From: Diplolepis rosae
Taxonomy: Eukaryota; Arthropoda; Insecta; Hymenoptera; Diplolepididae
Reading direction: 5' to 3'
Assembly: GCA_030998225.1 (NCBI GenBank)
Contig: JAPYXD010000753.1
Location: 5,364,001-5,428,000 of the forward strand
Length of the DNA: 64,000 nt
The notes beneath the pieces are model-generated. The model had not been told where the DNA came from. It did no database searches and saw nothing but the letters and a program-made list of their open reading frames with translations. The translations under genes and the position numbers were made by a program. Below are positions 1 to 13,700 of this stretch, piece after piece (position 1 is the stretch's first letter; each line of letters opens with the position of its first letter).

Positions 1-979
1 AAACTTTTACCAGGTGTACAAAAGATCAAAAATGTTTTTTGAAATTTTTTATATATATTCAATATATATATTTTTATTCATACTTTCCAGCCTTTAATCT
101 TTCTTATAATTGAGAAACTTGTTCTCTTTTCCGTAATTTTTAAATTCAGAAGGCATTTGTGAAAAAGAGAAAGACATTTATGCACTTTCGCCGCTTGATA
201 ATAAATGGAAAGAATAAGGGGAAGGCAAACTTTCCGTAATTGCAATACTAATTTGAGAATTCGAGCACGTGTGATGTTTTTTACTTGCAAATCGATACAC
301 TTGTGAAATCAAAGTTAATTTCACATTGCAAGTCACTTTGGATTCTTGTGTAAAAATGTTTCTCTACCGAAGTGATAAGGTCTGACAAAACTTGAATTAG
401 TTTCCTCAATTTCCAACTGAATCTTAATTCTAAGCAAATCATGTTTGGATACTGGACAACAAATTTTCACCCTTTCCACCTTTACGAAAAATATATTGGA
501 TCCAATACTCGATGATACTTTTTATCGTAATGACAGCAACATTTTTTGATTTAAATTCTCCAACTTCTTGATTTTGATCTACATATTGCGCTTGAGACTG
601 AAGAAAACAAAGTCGTTTTTGAGTACTTTTGGAGTCTTTACGTATTTGTTATGTTTTTCAAGCTCCGAAGTATCGACGTAGATTATCTTAATTACGATGC
701 CGACAGTTATTTGTAAATATCGCTCTTAAACAAACCAGAACTGTATTATCAGGGCATTGATAACGAATTACTTTTGCGAATCAAGAATTATAAATTAAGT
801 ATAGTGTAAAAGCGTAGTAATTAAGTTAAGGCGAGATTGCGTGATTATTTTATTAATGATAATTTGTATAAGATTAGCTTAATTGTCTGAACTTTAATAA
901 AGCATAGATTTATTTTTATTCGTGTTCTTCTTGGTAATAAATTTGATTAATTTCGTATCAAGTTTTAATTTATTTATTA

Positions 980-1237
980 CCATTTTTTTTCGCTTTCTTC
1001 CCCTTTTTTCTTCTTTTTTATATCTTCTTTTTTATATATTACTTTTTTTTATTTGTTTCTTTTTCTCGCTTTTTTTTTCTTATTTTCTTCTTTTTTTCTT
1101 TCTTTTCTTCTTTTCTTCTTTTCTTCATTTTTTTTTCTTTTTCTTCATTTTTTTCTTTTTCTTCTTATTTTTTTCTTTTTCTTCTTATTTGTTCTTTTTT
1201 TCTTCTTTTTTTATTTTTTTGTTTTTCCTCTTTTTTA
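980..1237. repeat. T-rich polypyrimidine tract
   Basis: About 250 bp of almost pure T with interspersed C, in TTTTTTCTTCTT-type runs. It gives phenylalanine-rich open frames that are composition artefacts. Low complexity or a degenerate microsatellite. Confidence 0.85.
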
Positions 1238-1696
1238 AAGTAAGGAATAAGAAAGAACAAATTCGAGTCTTCTTGAAAATGTGAGGTCACTAGGCTAAAT
1301 GGCATAACTATCTCGTAGGCTTTTGACATTCTTGACTCCTACGACGTCAGTTGGATGCGTGAGAACGTGAGGCCGGAAGAAGGTTGTGAGAAAGGCATAC
1401 CATTGTTATCCTGAGTCGAGACACTTCTGGATTTACCAACACTTCCGTAACAAAAGAAAGAATCATCCGTTAATTAGATCCGTTCTAAAGGTGAAATGGG
1501 ATCGAACAAGGACACGGCCTTAATGAGTGGATTATGAGTAGCTAAGGTTCAGCGAGAAAACGATACTGATTTTCTCATGCACTTCAATAAATCTGAAAAA
1601 ATATCTCTGGGATAAATAATTATAGAACTTTTGAGAATAAAAATATCAACAACTAAAAACGGACAATAAAAAGACCCTTGAATAAATTAAAAATAT

Positions 1697-1702
1697 TTTA
1701 TT
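1697..1702 (-). promoter_or_regulatory. Candidate polyadenylation signal of MCT-A
   Basis: AATAAA on the minus strand, about 53 nt downstream of the MCT-A stop codon. The sequence and spacing fit a cleavage/polyadenylation signal, but the hexamer is common in AT-rich DNA. Confidence 0.5.
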
Positions 1703-1754
1703 AAAAAATTGTCATAATTTTTCTAATTTTTGTAAAATTTTATCAATTGGCTAA

Positions 1755-4700
1755 TTATTGATTTGTCTCAGATTTTCTTTTTGAAGAGCCTAAAAACATT
1801 TCCATCATCCACATGAAAATTGTCAATCCTGTCATGCAGTTTATGAAGGCGATGCCAAGAACGTAATTTCCGGTTACATCTCTGATACAACCTGCAAAAG
1901 AGATCAATTATGGAATTGTGCATTGAATTTTTTTAAGCCCGCTATCTTGAATTTTGTAATAAAAAAAAATTTGAAATGGAAATCCTCAAAAATTAAAACA
2001 ATTTAAAAAAAATTAAAATTAAATTTTAAGTGTGCGGAAAATTAAAACAAACTTAAAATTTTCCCGCACTATTTCGGGAAAATCAATTTTCCACACGCAA
2101 AACGACACCAACTCGGTTAACTTTCGGTATACAGGGAACGAAAATATCTTTCGTAGTTTAAGACACGAAACTAATGACAGTGTTTCGCTTTTTTTGTCTG
2201 CTAAACAAACACTTCTTGTAATTGTAATTCTGTAATTAATAATTAAATGAACAAACCTATTAAAGGACCAGCTCCTAGTGATAAAAAACCAACTAAAATT
2301 TGTTGTAGACTGCTGGCTGAAGGAAGTCTATTTAAAGGAACATGATTAGGAATTACCAAATTTGAATACACTGATCGAATTCCTTTTGCAATTCCCAGCC
2401 AAACTATCACCAACATTATAAAGACGAAATTTCTCGTAAACATCATTACTGAAAAAAAGATTAATTTTGATAAAATTGAATGAGATTTTTGAGAGGAAAT
2501 AATTTTGCAAAATACATTACGTGATCTGCCAATAATGAGTAAAGATAAACTGAAGAGATACATTGTTCTTGGAGATTTACGTAATCGATCACCAATGAAG
2601 GGACTGATGCCCCTAAGAAGAAGATCCATGGAGCCTAAGACGCTCATCACGATCGATATATCACTTGTGGTTAAATTCATCTCTTTTAGTATAAAAGGCA
2701 TCAATGTAGAAAAATTAGTTTCGGCAAAAATAGCCAGAGACATTCCCACTGTAATATTGACGAAAATTAAATCACGCAGTAAGTCGAAACCAAAAAGGTA
2801 AACGAACTTCTGCAGTCTAGTCTTCTTTCCACTACACAAAATTAAAACAATTATTGACTCTTGTCCAACAATTTTTGCCGTGGCTCAAGCTAGGCACAGA
2901 CCTGGCTAGTCATGGTTTGGCATCAAAGACTGCACACGACATTGGTCCAAAAGCAACGTTATTATTTAGTATTTTTAATTCACCTGGCTGGGTCCAATCA
3001 TGGCTTATCGCTCCATGCCACGTTAGAGCCAAGTCTAGGAATTTTCGTAGGAGTTGTTTGATATAATCACTTTGTCGAATTTTGAATAAAATTCTTCCTA
3101 CCCAGGCAGAAATTTTTACGACTGGCTCCAGATACGCACGGAATAGTAAACCAGGCCTGGGCCCGGACTGAGGCCTGGAATTGAGCATTTGAAAAATGGA
3201 ATTGCATCTACTTTTCCAGAAAGCTAAGCCTGCCTCAGATAAGCTTCAGCATTTAATGCCGATATAGAGCAAAGACTGATGTTGCCAGGCCAGGACCGAG
3301 ATAGAGCCATGACAAAAAAAATGTCTGTTTATTTTAGACGAAAAAAACTGTGGCCTCACTCTACTTTTCGTTCCACGCTTTCGCTGACTAGAGTTTTTTC
3401 TGGTATAAAAATTGATCCGCATTTTTGACAAATCTTTTCCTTGGAACGAACTATTCCGTTTTCATTTTTTATATCAGAATTGTTTTCAATCTTGTTTTCT
3501 GAAGATATAATTTGTTCGAATACATCAAGACTGCTTCCTAAGTTAACACTTTGTGCTTTGAGGGTTAATGAAAATATTAAAAGAGAATTTAATATTTTTT
3601 TAAATAGTACAATAATTTCATTAAGTTCACTGTTTTTAAAAAAATATTTAATAAGATTCAAAGCTTGTAATTTATACATACTTTCTACCTTTTGATATGA
3701 AATCAAATTCGATTTGTCCTGATCTTCAGAGCAGTCTGGACAAATTTCTTTGAGAAGAGCTGCAGATTTTGAGAATATAAAATTTTTAATTTCCATTGTA
3801 ATTATTATATTAACTTTAGAAAAATATCAAATAGTTCTTTTACGTGTTTTCAAAATATCTCCACTTTCGAGATTCGTCACTGTTTTTTTAGCGTGCCATT
3901 TAACTGGATGAAGTAACATTGCACTAACTAAAGCGTGAAGGCTGCAGCCTCCAAGAATCAACATTGTGCCCTGTAAATATTTTGAAAATATATAATTAAT
4001 TATTCCTTACATTTTTTCCAATATTATTTCCCAGATAGCAACGCTATGTTTTTCTTTCATTTACTTAATAAAATTCTGACAGCCTCAATTATTATTATTT
4101 GGATTACTTTTGACTTCAAATTGAAAATTTTTACTTTGTTAAAGTCAGGCGGTCGCCCATACAAAAACTGAATTGAAAAAGTCAAAGGCTGCTCAAATTT
4201 GATTAGCGAAAATGAAGTTTTTCTTTTATTAAAAAAAATTGAAAAGTGATATAAAATTTTGATATATAATGAATCGTACCTGAGAATGGTAAACGTAGAG
4301 TAGATATCTAGTTAGCTGAGGAACTAATATCGGACCAATGCCTGTTAAAGTCATGGCAATTCCCATAGCTCGTCCCCTTTTTTCCGAAAAGTATGAATTT
4401 ATCGCCATTAAAAAGGACGACATGGCTATTCCCATTCCTAATGCTGAAAAAAATGTAATTTACAATTTAATTTTATTTAGCATAATTAATTTAATAAAAG
4501 ATATCTAAATGGTCATTGTACGTCTTAGGGACGTCTTGAAGTTGATTGGGCTGCAGTTTGTGACGTCTCACGTTACGAATTTTTTTTTTTTCGTTGTATA
4601 ATCCCCAAAACAATAAAAAATATACAGAATAGTAATTTTTGATCAATTCAACATTTTTTATAGTAACAAAAATTTTATCGACTTTGCTTTTTGATTGCAG

Positions 4701-7700
4701 TGACATAGTGCAACAATAAAAAAAAATATAAATTAAAAATTGAGATTACGGAGCGAAACCAAAATTAGTAAAGTTTGACTCGCAAACTAAAACAGAAACA
4801 TATATATATATATATATATATATAGTCTTCGATTTTTGATTGAAGTCACAAAGACTTACAATATAAAAAAAAAAAAAATTACAAATTGAGTTTCCAGAGC
4901 GAAACCAAAATTAGCAAAGTTGCTTTGGTCAAACTTTTCTAATTTTGGTTTCCCTCCGCTATCTATATATACATATATATATATATGTCGGTTTCTTATT
5001 TAGCGAGATAATTTAATGTGTTAGTCCATAAATAGTTTGTTTTTGTCAAACTTAAAATTTTTTTTGTCCGCTGTACACCGAAAGTTAGCCTCATCGGTGT
5101 CGTTTTGCGTTCGGAAAGTTGATTTTCCCGCACCAGTGTGGTAAAATTTTAAGTGTGCGGAAAATAAACTTTCCGCACGCAAAACGACACCGATGAGGCT
5201 AACTTTCGGTGTACAGCGGACAAAAAAAATTTTAAGTTTAACAAAAACAAACTATTTATGGACTAACAGAATAGCGATTTACGACAAAAACAACATTTTT
5301 TATAGTAAAAAATAGTAAATTTCGTATCTAGTGCGGAAAGTTAGCCGAGTCGGTGCCGTTTTGCGTGCGGAAGGTTGATTTTCCGCACACTTAAAATTTT
5401 ACCGCACTAGTGCTGGAAAATCAATTTTCCGCACGCTAAAAGACACCAACTTGACTAAATTTCTGCACTTTATTCGAAATATACTATTTTTTACTATAAA
5501 AAATGTTTTTTTGTCTTAAATCACTATTCTGTATATTTTGTACTGTTTTGGAGATCATACGACGAAAAAAATGTGTCACACCCCAATCGGAAATTTCGTA
5601 CTTACGCCCGTATATACAACGGGCGCAGTACTGCGCCTGTAATGGCAGACCAGTGCTGGCTGACCAGTGCAGGCATAGTACGGGCTATAATACAGGCATA
5701 GCACTACGCCAGTGTCGGAAGACCAGCAGCGGCATGGCAGCGTTGGCTTAACTCAGGGATAACTCAGATCCAATGCACATAAACTGAATGATGGCTAGCC
5801 CGTACTTTCCGCAGTTATGCCAAGCGTCGGCTCAATACTGCACCATACCATCGCCACTAAAGCAAGAAGAGGAACTGGTAAGCGTAAGGGATTCTGCGCG
5901 TTGATCAGCATTGACATACCCAATGCGTTCAATACCGCGAGATGGAACATCTGAATCGAGGCGATGGTGCGGAAAAAGGTCCCAGACTACCTGTTACGAA
6001 TGATAGATGACTATCTGAGCGACAGGTGGGTCGCGGGTCGCGGGTTGGTCCACTCGTTTGGGACGTCATGTACGACGATTTCTTGCGCATGGACCTGCCT
6101 GCTGGAACGAGCATCATCGGCTTCGCGGATGACGCACTTGTCGTGTGCGCCGCTGACGACGTCAAAATCCTGGAGCTGAGGATCAATGATAGTCTGTGGC
6201 GGGCAAATCGTTGGTTGGATAGCAGATGCCTGAAAATGGCCCCTGAAAAGACCAAGGCTTTGCTGGTCACAGACAGGAGATCCTTCAAATACCCGAGGAT
6301 CGTTCTTGAGGAACATGAAATCAAGTGGAAAAAGAGCATTAAGTACCTGGGTGTGTAGTTGGATCGAAGGCTTAGCTTCGGCGAACACCTGTAAATCGCG
6401 ACTGCCAAAACCATCCAATGTGGAGCCGCCCTGACTCGGCTCATGCCCAACATTGGTGGTCCTAGGGAAGCTAAGAGAAGGCTGGTGGCAAGCGTGGTAA
6501 ATTCAAAGCTGCTTTATGCAGCTCCGATCTGGACAAGTGCCCTTAACAACCATGCTATCCTGAAGAAGCTATTCTCGGCACAGAGAGGTGTGGTGATGAG
6601 AATTGTCTCAGCATATCGAACTGTGTCGATGAGTGCTGTGCTGGTCCTGGCGAGCGTCCCGCCAATAAATTTATTGGCGGAGGAAAAGCAGGAGTCCTTT
6701 CAGCTTCGCAAGGAGCTTACCTGCGCCGACCTGCAAGAAATCGCTCCAGCGAAGGAGGCCATCCGCAAGGATGGAAGGCGCAGACTCTTCGAGAAATGGC
6801 AGACGAGATGGCATGGTGACCAATCCAGGAGATGGACACACCGTCTAATCCAGGAGCTCGCCACCTGGCTGGATAGAAAGCACGATCAAGTCGGCTTTTA
6901 TCATGCGCAAGCGCTTTCGAGCCATGGTTGCTTTAATGCGTACCAGAAGCGCAACAAGAAAAGAGACGATGAGTCGTGTCGCTACTGCGGATCCTTTGTG
7001 GAAAATGCAGAGCACACACTCTTTGTCTGTGCCAGGTGGGGCGCGGAAAGGGAGGCTGTCGGTCTTGCAGTATTCGCACAACTCACTCCTAACACGATGG
7101 TCTCTCTCATGCTCCAGTCTGAACAGATATGGATGCTTATCGAGTCATTCGTCAACCTGGTGATGAAGACGAGGGAGCTCGATGGGCGTGCAGAGCGCGG
7201 CAACAATGGGGGTCAGTAGAAATCACATCGAAGCCTACACCCGCGGTCCTGCGTCTTGGGCGGACTTGGCTGTCTGCATTGACCGGGGGAGGAATCTTCT
7301 TATTCCTTTCCTGGTTGGTGCGGCTAGCCGGCCTGCCTAACGGACGTGTTTCCGCGGATTGGGAGTCCCGGGCGAACGGACGACGGAAGAGTCGTACGCG
7401 ACTTAAAGCTGGAACCAACTGCCCGCGAAGTTTAAAGCCGAAAGGCGGTTTCGCGGGCGGTGTATTGGTTCGTGAGAGGGGATTTTTGGTTTCAACAGGT
7501 ATGCCTAGACCCGTCCTAGGAGAGTCCTGTACAACGTCTATAAAAGATTTCGCCATTTTTCCTCCTCACCAAACAAAAGAAAAAAAAAAATACTGCACCA
7601 TACGGGCACCATGCAAAATGATAACGGCGTTTTTAAACGCATTCATGAAAAATCATTTCAGTATTTTCTTTTTCTTGGGTGAGAAAGAAGAAATTGATGT

Positions 7701-10700
7701 AGGAATTTTATGTTTATATCTTCTTAATAGAAAACATCTCTCTGACTGAAAATTTTTTAAATGTACAAAATTGATAAAAAGTATGGAAATTTGAATAGGA
7801 AAACATATATTGATTCAAATTTTGAAAATTTATTGGCATCCAATTTTACTGAAAGTTTATTAATGAAGTGTTCAAATGCTTATAAAATTTTACACGATCT
7901 TTTAGATGCATATTTTAGGCAGATTTTTTTCAAAAATATCAGAAAAAAAGTATTGTTTCTTAGTATAAATTAGGAAAAGTGGGATGAGTCGTTCTCGTGT
8001 GCAAGAGCGACGGGGAAGAAACAAAGGCAGCGCGCACCACCGCCTCTCGGGAGGTGCTTCTGTAGTTGTTACTGCGTCGGTATCCGATCTGTGCACAATG
8101 GTCTCCTTTATGTTTTGCTGTTGCAAGATATTTGGTATCGCGGTGTAATTTTTTTTTACAAGTTTGGTTCGCTGAGCTTCGTCTTGCTCAGGATAAATTG
8201 AATACTCTTTGTTGTACACGGTAAGTTCAATTATGAATATATACTTGGACTTGGATACGAAATGAATAATTGAATTTTATGGAATTTGTTGAGTCTCAAG
8301 CAAATTGAAGAACAAATATTTATGATTTGTCCGTGCGCAGAAAGTTTCTTTAGAGATCATCCTCTGTAAAATGTAGGAGATTTCATTGTTTATTGCATTC
8401 AGCTGTTCAATTTATCACTTTAGAAAATGTCAGTCTTATTCGAAAAGGTAGTCTCAAGCTCTTTACAATTATATTATGGGAAAAACCCAAGGGACTAGAA
8501 TTAAGAAATTGTCTCCACCTAGCAATTACGGTTGTCGGCAAACATTTCATTTGTATTCAATTGTATTGCCGCCGCCTGTCTGGGCCCAGATTAGTATCGT
8601 AAATATACTCTATTCACGATAAGTGCGGAAAACTGTACTTACTCCCACCAAAATTGTTACTGACCAATCATTTTCCGTGTACAAATTAGCATACTCCCAT
8701 CAATTTGAAAACTTCAAAATCTCCTTGAACGACAAAAATAGACAGACTTTCAAACTGCAATGATAATATTGCAGTATCTTTCATTTTTGTACAACAGCAA
8801 CGAGTTGTAACTAATCCTAACCTAGAATAATGTTAACCAACTTTGATATTGTGTAAGGTGCTATTAATTTCTGTATTTAAAGTAAATATACAAGTTGTTT
8901 TAGAAACGCTCAAGATTCACGATTTTTTGATTTCACTATTTCCCGATCATCACAATATTCAGTTGATTTCATCACAAGAAACATTTTTTGGTCCTTCGAG
9001 CCGGATATATCAGTGCTGGAAATTACAGACAATTAAATAGTGGTGGTCAAATTTTCGCGTTCGCGATTCAAGGGAAATAGCAGTGCAAACAGCATTTGGA
9101 CATTATTATAACTGTGCAAGTTTAAAAGTGCAACAATCGTGGACATTAGCAAGTTAACGGACACTTTCATTTCCACAAAATCAAGTTAGGATTGACCTCT
9201 ACAGTATTTATATATATTTTTTCAACAAAAAGGCAATAACCAGATTCTCAAGTTAGAAGAAACCTCAGAACACATTCAAACTCAGGAAGAACTGAGTCCA
9301 AATTCACATCAAGTTACGTTTTTGAAATCATCACACATCTTGGATTTAGAAAACATCGTATCCAGCCCACAAACGAGATCAAACAGCATCTACAACCTAC
9401 AGCCAGAGCAGATTTACAACTCAACTACATCAAGTTCTACATTTTTTCAAGAAGTCAAGGGGTAAGTTGGTTATTTAAACTGCCAATTCTTCCTTATTAT
9501 TTACACTGAGCCGTCCCACTCCTTCATTTCATTTTCTTTGATATATAATTAAAAAACATTTATCATGAACGCAGACCAAATTGCAATGATCGCGTATTTG
9601 AAGAAAAAACGAGGGAATATTAAACGTAGATTAACAAACTTTGAAAATTTGCTCGACTCAATAACTGCGGAGATTAACATAGAAACACTTGATTTAGAAA
9701 ATAGATTAAAAGAAAAACACCTACCTCTTTTGCAAGAATTTGAAAAATATCAAGACGAATTAGACTCATTAACTGACGGAGAGGAATACGAGGAAAAAGT
9801 TAACGCCGACAAACGAGCAAGTTTCGAAAACCGGTATTATTTAATTAGCGGGAAGGCAAAAACTTTGATAAAGAATGGCACTCTTATAAAACATACAATA
9901 AGTTCAATTACAATAAATTCCGAATCAGAAAGCAATCGCGTAAGTATCGACGCTCCGAACAGCGAAACCCATAACAGTAATCAGACGGAAGAAAATTCTA
10001 ATCAGGTTCACGAAAATACATCTTGCGATCCCCAACACCGTGATTATATTCAATCAGAAATCACAATTGTCAAAAATCGCGCTAATCGCAATCTTCCAGA
10101 CCTCAAAATACCCACGTTTTCAGGCAAGCATGATACGTGGTTAGATTTTTTCGACTCATTTAATTCTATAATTCATAGCGACAATGAGTTACCAATTATT
10201 AAAAAATTTCACTATTTGAAAGGCTGTGTGACCGGTGATGCAGCCAAAATAATCGCGGCCCTGGAAACAACCAGCGAAAATTATAAAGTGGCTTGGAACC
10301 TTTTGAAGGGTCGTTATCACAATAAAAAATCACTCATCGATAGTCACATAAAGGCCTTATTTGAAATGTCTTCAATTTCTAAAGATTTTTCAACTCGCAC
10401 TTTGTTTGACACGCTGCAAATTCACATTAGATCCCTTCGCACTCTATCGGTTGAAATGGATCATGAAAATGCAATGATTATTTACTTAATAAAGGGTAAA
10501 TTAAATACATACACGGCCGAAAAATTGGGAGAGTTTACATGCGATATAAAAACACCTACTTTACACAATCTTTTAACTTTTCTTGAACGCCGCTCCCAAT
10601 TCGAGGAGACAAGGGCAGCCACTAGGCAAAACACAAATGTGCAAAAGTTTCCAAATTTGATAAACAGATTTCAGCCTCGTCAAGGTTCTCGTTTTCATCA

Positions 10701-13700
10701 ACCTTTCACAGGGGCTACCCTATCTACGAACTCTCATGTACAAAATTCACAAAATTCAAGACAGACATTTGCAAGGTCTTCTTGTTACATTTGCAGAGGA
10801 GAACACGGCGTTTTTGCCTGTGAAAAGTTTTTAAGCTTATCTCCTAAAGCAAGATATGGCGCAGCACAGAAAGTTCCACTGTGCATAAACTGCTTGCGAG
10901 GAACTCATCATTCAAAAAATTGTTTAGCAGGCGGTTGCAAAAAGTGCGGCAAAAAACACAATTCACTCCTACATATAAGCCAATCTAGTTCAGAAACAGA
11001 TAATGATTCAAATAAGCACAACCAAATTAACACACTAAATCAGCCCGCTTCCAACAGCGCCAGTAATTATCAGCTTTTGATTCCCTCAGAAGTTGTTCTT
11101 GCAACGGCCATTGTTGACGTCATCGATCAAGACGGCAAATCACATCCATGCCGCGTTATGCTTGATGGAGGTTCTCAACCTCATGTAGTGACCGAAAAAT
11201 TCGTGAATAAAATCGGTCTTAAAAAAATGTCAGTTAATATACCTTTGCAGTCAATAGATGAAGTATCCACAAGCGTTAAATACACAACATCTGCGACAAT
11301 AAAATCACGCTATAATAATTAGACGTGTGACCTATCATTATTTGTTGTCACACGCATTAGTGACACAATGCCCACATTACCTATTAATAAAAATGTATTC
11401 AAAATTCCACAAGATCTGTTTTTGGCGGATCCAGAATTCAACTGCCCAGCAGAAGTAGACATGATTCTCGGAGCACAATACTTTTATCATTTCCTACGTC
11501 CAGGTCGAATCTCAGTAACAGGCCACTCTGCAGTTTTTCAAGAAACAGAGCTAGGCTGGGTCGTGGCAGGATGTTTCAACAATCAAACTCGTCCTAGCGC
11601 TGGCAAAGTCTTCTGCAATTTCACCAAATTCTCGGATTTATCCATTTTATGGGAATTAGACACTACGCGTGCAATCTCGCCACGCTCGCAGGAAGAAATA
11701 GCCTGCGAGTTACATTATATAAACACCACCAAACGTAACGAGTCAGGTCGTTATGTCATTCGACTGCCATTTAACGAAAACAAGTTAAGAATTGGTAAGT
11801 CTCGTGACATTGCTCTGAAAAGATTTCAATTTTTAGAAACAAAACTTTCAAGAAATCCCACATTAAAAACGCAGTACGTTGAATGCATTAAAGATTATTT
11901 AAACGAAAATCACATGACACTATTAGAGGACGAAGAAAGCGAGGAACGTGGTTATTATCTTCCACACCACGCAGTCCTTAAAAAAGACAGTATCACAACT
12001 AAAACGCGCGTTGTTTTTGATGCCTCTTGTAATTCATCTACAGGTGTGTCATTAAATGACACCTTGATGGTCGGCCCGACAATCCAAGACGATTTATTTT
12101 CAACATTCACTCGATTCCGTACATTTTTATACGCTCTTACCGCCGACATTGCACAAATGTACAGGCAAGTTCAATTACATGAGGAAGACCGAGTATTTCA
12201 TAAAATTTTGTGGCGCGAAAATCCAAGTGAGCCGATAAGGGTTTACACATTAAACACGGTAACATTCGGTACAGCTTCAGCTCCGTTTCTTGCAGTTCGT
12301 ACTCTTCATCAATTAGCTGAAGATGAAGGCGATAAATATCCCTTAGCTGCAAATATTTAAAAAAAAGATTTTTACGTGGATGACCTCTTAACAGGATCAA
12401 ACACATTTCAGGAGGCTCTCGCTCTTCGAGATGACCTTATTGAACTCTTTCGCAAAGGTGGTTTTCAACTTCGCAAGTGGAGTTCAAATAATCCAAAACT
12501 GGTTAAAGGTTTTCAAGACAACACTTCTGACAATTACATGGTTTTGAATCCCACAGAAACAATCAAAACTCTCGGAATCTTCTGGAATCCAAAAAAAGAC
12601 TCCATTATGTACACAGTAAATCTTAAAAATTCTATCACTCAACCGACAAAACGATTAATCTTTTCACAAACTGCTCAAATTTTTGACCCCTTAGGGTTGC
12701 TTGGACCAGTAATTGTCGTAGCAAAATTGCTTATCCAGAATCTCTGGAAAGCTCAAATTGGCTGGGACGAAAGGGTTCCCGCGAATTTACACGAGACATG
12801 GATCGAGTACAGGAATCAATTGCCTCTGTTAAATCATATACAATTTGATAGATGCATCATCGTTCCAAATCAAATTGATTTACAGCTACATGGATTCTGT
12901 GATGCCAGCGAAAAGGCATACGGCGCTTGCTTGTATCTGCGTTCCACAAATAATCAAGGAAAGCATCACACATCTCTAATTTGCTCTAAGTCTCGAGTAG
13001 CACCAATCAAACCAGTCACACTTCCTAAACTTGAATTGTGTGCTGCACTTTTGCTAGCTAATCTTTACAAAAGCACTTCATCTGCCCTCAAGCTCAAAAT
13101 ATCTAAGCTGCATTTCTGGTCAGATTCGACCATCACATTGCACTGGATTAACACTGAACCACACACGTTAAAAACATTCGTAGCCCATCGTGTGGCTGAG
13201 ATTCAAACCCATACCAAAATTTCACACTGGAAACATGTTCCCACATGTGACAATCCAGCCGATCTTATTTCAAGAGGTCAAATGCCACATGATTTTCTAA
13301 ACATTAATTTTTTGAAACACGGTCCAAAATGGTTGTGCCAAGACGAAAGCACTTGGCCTCAAACGAAACTTCATATTGACGAAATTCCGGAAACACGAAA
13401 GAATAACGGAATAATTAAATTCAAACTCACCGTTGCTAATTGGAACCTCTTAGAAAAATATTCATCGTTAAAAACACTTAAACACGTCCTCGCGTTTTGC
13501 CTTCGATTTATTCACAACTTAAGAAATAAATCGAAACACACAGGCCAACTGTCACAAACAGAGCTTGAACACTCTCATCTAACCATAATAAAACTCACAC
13601 AGCAATCCACATACTCGAAAGAAATACATGATCTCTCAAATGGCAAAAATGTTAATTCAAAAAGCGATCTACTTTCCTTAAACCCTTTTCTCGATAAAGG

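Larger units (their letters stand above)
1..1754. other. Downstream flank of MCT-A, no gene seen
   Basis: No exon with family similarity was found. The only notable structure is the pyrimidine-rich tract listed separately. The rest is AT-rich unique-looking sequence, with positions 1-900 featureless. Confidence 0.6.

Noticed and set aside
922..1284. Open frames of 60-120 codons, almost all Phe/Leu/Ser
   Set aside because: They translate a T-rich low-complexity tract; no initiation context, no family similarity.
3360..3970. MCT-A as a pseudogene because of the in-frame TGA at 3829-3827
   Set aside because: An 84-nt GT-AG intron with correct phase removes the stop, and every other exon is intact. 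A 30-nt GT-AG removal was also considered but is too short for an insect intron.
7129..7749. 206-codon open frame overlapping the LINE 3' end
   Set aside because: It crosses the RT stop, the GC-rich 3' UTR, the A-tail and the target-site duplication; an accidental frame.
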